64,000 nucleotides of DNA. Origin: Bolinopsis microptera. Lineage: Eukaryota; Ctenophora; Tentaculata; Lobata; Bolinopsidae. The stretch lies in NCBI RefSeq assembly GCF_026151205.1, contig NC_087080.1, positions 5,559,096-5,623,095 of the forward strand, given 5' to 3'. This document shows, piece by piece, positions 58,291 through 64,000 of the stretch; positions within the stretch are counted from its first letter, which is position 1; the number at the start of each line of letters is the position of its first letter. Made by a program: the position numbers and the translations under genes. Below the pieces are notes generated by a model. That model was not told the DNA's origin. It worked only from the letters and a program-made list of their open reading frames with translations, and did not search any database.

Positions 58291-61200
58291 ATACGATGCA
58301 GTGAGTGGAAGTGAGCACGGAACCTCAGGACCCCTCCTCCTGGCCTGGGCCTACGAGGCCCGAAGACTCTTCAGGGACAAGTTGGCTAGCCAGCAACATG
58401 TGGAGAAGTTCGACGGTATCCTAGCAACTGTGCTGCGCAGCGATTGGGGAGTTGATATCTCCCTGCTGGATAAAAAGTACTTTGTAACGTATGGTGATAC
58501 GAGTGGAGTGACTGTTGCCTCCCCACATGGCAAAACTCTGGGTCTGATCTCGAGTAAAGACTACAAGGAGATCATTGCAAAGGGAGCTAAAGTGTACAGC
58601 AGGGAAGTGCGAGATTTGAAGCTTCACTTCTTCCCAGAAGTATTGTCCAGCATGGCACTGGTAGAGAGAGTATTGACGGCTCCCGGTGGTAATCTCCTTC
58701 TAGCAGGACGAAGTGGAGTTGGTAGGAGAACCGCGATATCTGTCATTGCTCACATGCACAGAATGCAGGTCATCTCACCGAAAGTGTCCCGGAACTACTC
58801 TCTCAAACAACTTAAGATTGATCTGAGGAGTTGTGTCCAGGCGGCGGGAGTGGAGGGAGAGCAAGTAGTGCTGTTGTTAGAGGACCATCAGCTCTTAGAT
58901 CCTACCTTTTTGGAGAGCATCAACTCTTTGCTTTGTTCCGGAGAAGTGCCGGGTCTCCTTACACCAGAGGAGCTAGATACTCTCATATCCCCTCTCAAAG
59001 AACAGCTCGAGACAGATGAGTTTGACGGCACACTAGGCCAGTACTTCATCAGACGGATAATGAGAAATCTGCACATCGTCTTCATCCTAGACAGCTCCAA
59101 CCCTAACTTCAGGCCACAATGTGAAGCCAACCCAGCTCTTTATACTAAGTGTCAGTTTATCTGGCTGGAAAGCTGGGCTCCCAACACCATGGCCCGACTA
59201 CCCAGGATGGTGATACCAGAGATAGAGAAGAGAGAAGCAAGTTCCACCTGATACACAACTCTGTAGCAGACAGCACTCCTCGTCAGTACCTGGCCTCACT
59301 GGACGTTTACAACAAAGTCCTGGATACGAAGAAGAGGGGCATCAAGAAAAAGCAGGAGCATCTGATCGCTGGTGTTAGTAAACTTAACGAAGCAAAAACT
59401 CTGGTGGATGATCTGAAAGCAAAGGCTGCGGTGAAGAGCAAAGTGTTAGCGGAAAAGCAGAAGGAGGCTGACGAGGCGTTGAATGAGATCACAGCAAGAA
59501 TAGGACAAGCTTCTGAAAACAAACAAGAGATGGAGGTACTGAAAGGTAAGCTTGGAGAAGAGACAGTTAAACTTGAACAAAGGAAAGAAGGCTATTGACA
59601 TCGAGCTGGCGGAAATTCAACCGCTTGTTGACGAGGCTAAGGCAGCGGTTGGCAACATCAAATCGGAGGCTCTATCCGAGATCCGCTCCCTAAGAGCTCC
59701 TCCTGACGTGATCAGGGATATCTTGGAAGGAGTTCTACAGCTGATGGGTATATTCGACACCTCCTGGGTAAGTATGAGAAGTTTCCTTGCCAAGAGAGGT
59801 GTGAAAGAGGAGATTATATCATTCGATGCGAGAAAGATTGCTCCAGAGATCAGAAATTCAGTCGAAGCACTCCTTCAAAAGAACAAGAAATCATTCGACC
59901 CTAAGGTAGCCAAGCGAGCAAGTGTTGCATGTGCCCCGCTAGCATCATGGGTGAGAGCTAACGTACAGTTCAGCATCGTTCTGGAGAAGATAGGGCCACT
60001 GGAAGGCGAACAGAGGGGGCTGATGAAGAAGGTGCAGAAGTCACAGATGCGAGTGGAGAATCTCGAGAAGGCTCTGGACGTTGTGGAACAGGAGGTGGCG
60101 GAAATGAGATGTCGTTTCGACAAGAGAACAACTGAGGCTAGTAGGCTTGCCATTGAGCTGGACCAGGCCACGGAGACTATCACTGCTGCTGAAAATTTGG
60201 TTGGGAAACTTGTTGGGGAACACACGAGGTGGACAAGTCAGGTAGAGGTCCTCCAATCAGAACTGGAGGAGTTACCCCTCCTGTCCCAGGTAGCGGCCTC
60301 TTTTATCACCTACCTTGGAGCATATCCTGAGGATGTGAGGGCGGAGCTAGTACGGAAGTGGAGTAAAGAGGTGGGAGTGTCACGTTTTGAACTCAACAGG
60401 TTCCTGTCCACTGAGAGTGAGCAGTTACAGTGGAAAGCGGAAGGGTTACCCTCTGATGCGTTGTCAGTTGAGAACGCCCTGATAATACTGCACGGCACCA
60501 GGACCCCCTTCCTTATTGATCCCTCGTGCAGGGCTTCTTCCTGGTTAAAAGAAAACCTGAAGAACCAAAGACTTGAGGTGATTAATGCTAATGATAATGG
60601 GTTTATGACAGCACTTGAGCTGGCTGTCAGGTTTGGAAAGACTCTTCTGATCCAGGAGATGGACACTATAGATCCTGCACTATTCCCTCTACTCAGAGGT
60701 GACTTTATATCTAGCGGTCCAAGATCTGTAGTTCAAGTTGGAGAAAAGTTGATGGATTACAATGAAGATTTCAAATTGTTCCTGACCACACGAAACCCTA
60801 AACCGGACTTACCACCAAGCTCTGTGGCGCTGCTGAGTATCGTGAACTTCTCGACCACCAGAGCTGGACTAACAGGACAGTTATTGGCAGTGACGATACA
60901 GCACGAGAAACCACAGCTGGAGGAAAGGAAGAGCGCCCTCCTGGCGAAAGAGGAATCCCAGAAAGTGGAGCTGAACAAGTTGGAGGAGTCGTTACTTGAG
61001 GAGCTGGCAAACGCTCAGGGCAGTATCTTGGAGAACAAGTCTCTGATTGAGAGCCTAAACCAGACGAAAAAGAACAGCGTGGTGATCATGGAGGCGCTGA
61101 CTGAGTCTCAGAACTTGCAGACGTCTTTGGACGAGGAACGGAACATCTACCTGAAGTTAGCGGAGACCGGAGCTACACTCTATTTCGTGATTAAATCACT

Positions 61201-63594
61201 GAGTTCTGTGAACTGCATGTACAGGTTCAGTCTGACTTCTTTCTTGACGGTCTTTAAGGAGGCGCTCCAAGCTAAAACCTCCAGCGGAGACAAAGACAGG
61301 ATCGAGTCGCTTGTGGCCACTCTTAAAGTTCTGTTGTATGAGAGTATCTGCAGGTCGCTGTTCAAAGCGGATCGGCTGATGTTTGCACTGCATCTGGTGC
61401 ATGGCATGCACCCTGAAATGTTCAACGAGAGCGAGTGGGAGCTGCTAACCGGACAGATAGTAACCGATACCATGTTGAGGAGACAAGAGTCTCAGCAAGC
61501 CATGGCAGAGAAGTACCCCTCCTGGATATCAGCAGAGTTGGTACCAGCAGTCGCTCTCTTGGAGTCAGCAACTCCAGCTCTCTTTAGAGAACTACACTTG
61601 GAGGACGAGAACTTGTGGAGCAACTTCGGAAGTGCTAAGGAGTGCGAAAAGGAGATTCCTAGGAGTGTCAGTAGTCAGGTGTCTGAATTTCAGAAGTTGC
61701 TGATAGTCCAGACTCTCAGACCAGATAGGTTGATCAGCAGCATGCAGCTGTTTGCTCAGAGAGCTCTGGGAGTCCGGGAACTGTCACCGCCGGTTGTCAA
61801 CTTGAAAAGGTTGTACCAGGAGCAGACCAAATGTCATGAACCCATACTCGTCCTCATCTCCCCCGGATCTGACGTGAGTCAGGAGCTTCAGGAACTTGCT
61901 CACCAAGTTGTGGGACCCACTAACTACGTTCAAGTTGCTATGGGCCAGGGACAGTCCCTATACGCGCTGCAGCAGCTGAGAGAGTGTGCTGGGAAGGGAA
62001 TGTGGCTGTGCTTGAAGAACCTCCATCTAGTAATAGCTTGGGCGCCAGTGCTTGAAAAAGAGATCAATGCTCTCAAACCACACCAAAACTTCAGACTGTG
62101 GTTGACAGCTGAACCGCACCTGAAGTTCCCTCTAGTCCTACTTGAGAGCTCTCTAAAAGTCACATACGAGTCGCCTCCTGGCGTGAAAAAGAATCTGCTC
62201 CGAACCTACGAGGCGTGGACTCCTCAGTTTATTGAGAAGGGACATCAACCTGTTAGGAGCCAGCCTTGTTCGCTCTTGCTTGGTTCCACGCTATCATCCA
62301 GGAGAGAAGAAACTTCATTCCTCAGGGCTGGACTAAGTTCTACGAGTTCAGTAACGCTGATTTGAGGTCAGGTGCAGATATTATAGATAGACTCTGCACC
62401 AGCACTGGCAGCATTCAATGGGACTTCATACACGGACTGTTTGAGAACGCAGTCTTCGGAGGCAGGGTAGATAACAACTACGATCTGGAGGTTCTCCGAG
62501 CTTATCTTCACCAGTACTTTGACCGGGATGTACTGGGTGGGAAGGGAAGGAAGAAGCTTGCTGGTATCCTGGAACTCCCACTCTCAGTCAACCACAAAGA
62601 CTTCGTGAAAGCAATCACAGCACTCCCTGAAACTGATACACCTGCTATGTTTAACCTACCCCAAAACGTAGACCGATCGCAACAGAGAAGCGTGGCTAAA
62701 AGCGTGCTATCTCAGCTAGTTCTGGTTTCCCGACCTAACCTGGAGGACGAACAGTTCGACAAGGCCCGCTGGACCAAGGATCTGTCCCCATTCCTACACT
62801 TATGGAAGAGATTAAACCAGGGCAGTGAACTTGTGAAGCTATCTTCAGATCAGATCCCGAACCCTGGGGAGAATGACCCACCTCTACTGGCCTTCCTTCT
62901 TCTGGAGAGACAAGTTGCTATCAAACTCCTGCAACTAGTCCACACTGATTTGTCCAGAATCAGCAAGGTCATACGTGGAACTCTACTCCTGACAACCGAT
63001 GTGAAAGACAACGCAACAGCTCTTCTGAAGCACGAGGTTCCTGGTTCCTGGTGTAGGAAGTGGGAAGGACCTGTTGCTCCTATACACTGGCTACGATCTC
63101 TAGTTAGCAAGACTTTAGCGCTTGGAGGCTGGGTGGAGAGATGTCAGGCTGGTGCCTTGCTCACATCCCCTGCCGACTTATCAGAACTATTTAACCCTGC
63201 AGTGTTCCTGAATGCTTTAAGACAGGAATCAGCCCGGAGACTGAATCTACCGATCAACAGTTTAGAGTTTGTTTCTCACTGGGGACCCAGTTCGGGACTA
63301 AGCAAAGCTAAATGCCCGGTAACTATCGAGGGGTTGACTATTGAAGGGGCTCTGTTTGATGGTCACAAGTTGGTGGAATGTGCCCGAGACTCACCCTCCA
63401 ATTCTCCAATCTCCAATTGTAGTGTAGCTTGGGTACCAGCTGGACAGGGTGGCAATAAAGACAACCAGTTGGAGACACCAGTATATTACAACAGTTTGAG
63501 GGAGCAACAAGTTACATCTATCAGGATACCCTGCCCGGGATCACCAGCACTCTGGAAACTTAAATCTGTGGCGCTCATACTCAAGAATCAGTGA
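58291..63594 (+). CDS. DYNC2H1: DYNC2H1 exon 53: AAA4, stalk, microtubule-binding domain, AAA5, AAA6, C-terminus (three frame breaks)
   Basis: One 5304-bp block without introns. Order: AAA4 with degenerate P-loop AGRSGVGRR (about residue 2638; Arg for Lys as in vertebrates); coiled-coil stalk 1 (VSKLNEAKTLVDDLK); microtubule-binding domain (RAPPDVIRDILEGVL, FDTSWVSMRSFLAKRG); stalk 2; AAA5 (EQLQWKAEGLPSDALSVENA, VINANDNGFMTALELAVRFG); AAA6 (YRFSLTSFLTVF, FKADRLMFALHLVHGMHPE); then the C-terminal domain ending LKSVALILKNQ and TGA. The frame changes three times relative to the conserved protein: near 59240 (minus one), near 59585 (plus one) and near 62255 (minus one). Read as is, translation stops at 59251 after about 2819 residues. 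With the breaks smoothed the total is about 4267 aa against 4307 in human. I propose assembly indels as most likely; true damage cannot be excluded. Confidence 0.92.
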
Positions 63595-64000
63595 TTCATG
63601 TTGGATCAAACCAGTGTATAATAATCTATAAACTGCAAAAAGACGTTTCACTTTTTGTTTAATTTGTGTTTACTGTGTAGGTTTTATTTAAAACGAATCG
63701 GTGTTATTTAAAAGTAATGTATAGTGTATACTCTGTACTCTGTATTGTTTGAAAAATTTGACAAGATGATGTATTTAGAACTTGTTAGACACTATAGTAT
63801 TATAAATAAATATAATAGGGGTCACTCAGCAGATAAAAACATGTGCGATCATTCAGGAAATTGATAATTCGTGGTTAACTTACGGCGCGGTGATCGAATC
63901 AAAATCATGTTAATACGCCTAAGCAGTGACTTCACAGTTCACCGCATGTTTACTGTTGAGTTTACTCGCGAACTCTTAAAAAAGTAAAAAGTTCTTGCCT
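63595..64000 (+). other. DYNC2H1 3' UTR and downstream flank
   Basis: AATAAA at 63805-63810 lies 211 nt after the stop and is the likely poly(A) signal. Beyond about 63830 no gene was recognised before the window ends. Confidence 0.65.

Noticed and set aside
59210-59240. A 28-bp micro-intron explaining frame break 1
   Set aside because: GT and AG are present, but the length is below any usual animal intron and the flanking frames do not need its removal beyond one base.
59547-59583. A 37-bp intron explaining frame break 2 (GTAAGC...AAAG)
   Set aside because: The would-be intron encodes conserved stalk residues (KLGEETVKLEQR), so it is exon.
58351-62163. Minus-strand ORFs opposite DYNC2H1 exon 53
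   Set aside because: Antisense shadows of a long conserved coding exon; no family match.

Overview
This is metazoan nuclear DNA. It has GT-AG introns, dispersed non-LTR and MITE-type repeats, and genes specific to cilia. Exon length (mostly 90-220 bp), nested class A receptor and Ly6 genes, and possible spliced-leader acceptors suggest an early-branching animal, most likely a cnidarian and perhaps a hydrozoan. That placement is inference.

Left flank (1-5900): a decayed repeat landscape. It holds a retroelement ORF1 fragment with a PHD-like finger and coiled coil (1-700, minus), unassigned ORF pieces (about 790-2010), a LINE endonuclease fragment (2400-2925, minus), an unusual GC-rich field of nested palindromes (2940-4620), and a 166-bp MITE (5429-5594).

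Core (5923-63594): three ciliary genes lie head to tail on the plus strand. They are TMEM107 (transition zone; single exon), IFT22/RABL5 (IFT-B small GTPase; 3 exons), and DYNC2H1 (retrograde IFT motor heavy chain; 53 exons reconstructed here, about 4267 aa). Gaps are 575 bp and 356 bp. TMEM107 and DYNC2H1 both have a pyrimidine-AG immediately before a CT-ATG start, and the IFT22 poly(A) signal lies only 50 bp before the DYNC2H1 ATG. Together this suggests a polycistronic, possibly trans-spliced cilium unit.

DYNC2H1 hosts other genes in its introns, all well-supported ones antisense: a class A GPCR in intron 16 (with an in-frame TGA at codon 21), a proline-rich ORF and a four-exon Ly6/uPAR gene in the 20-kb intron 30, and a two-exon MYND zinc-finger gene in intron 34. 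Introns also carry a near full-length 3.2-kb RTE-like LINE with target-site duplications, a tRNA-derived SINE with a 13-bp duplication, a TTAA-flanked 839-bp MITE, other inverted-repeat elements, a perfect 114-bp palindrome, and several minisatellites.

The last DYNC2H1 exon is 5.3 kb with no introns, although the preceding 7.5 kb of coding sequence is cut into 52 exons. That exon alone carries three apparent one-base frame breaks. This fits cDNA-mediated 3' intron loss plus indels, which may be real or assembly errors.
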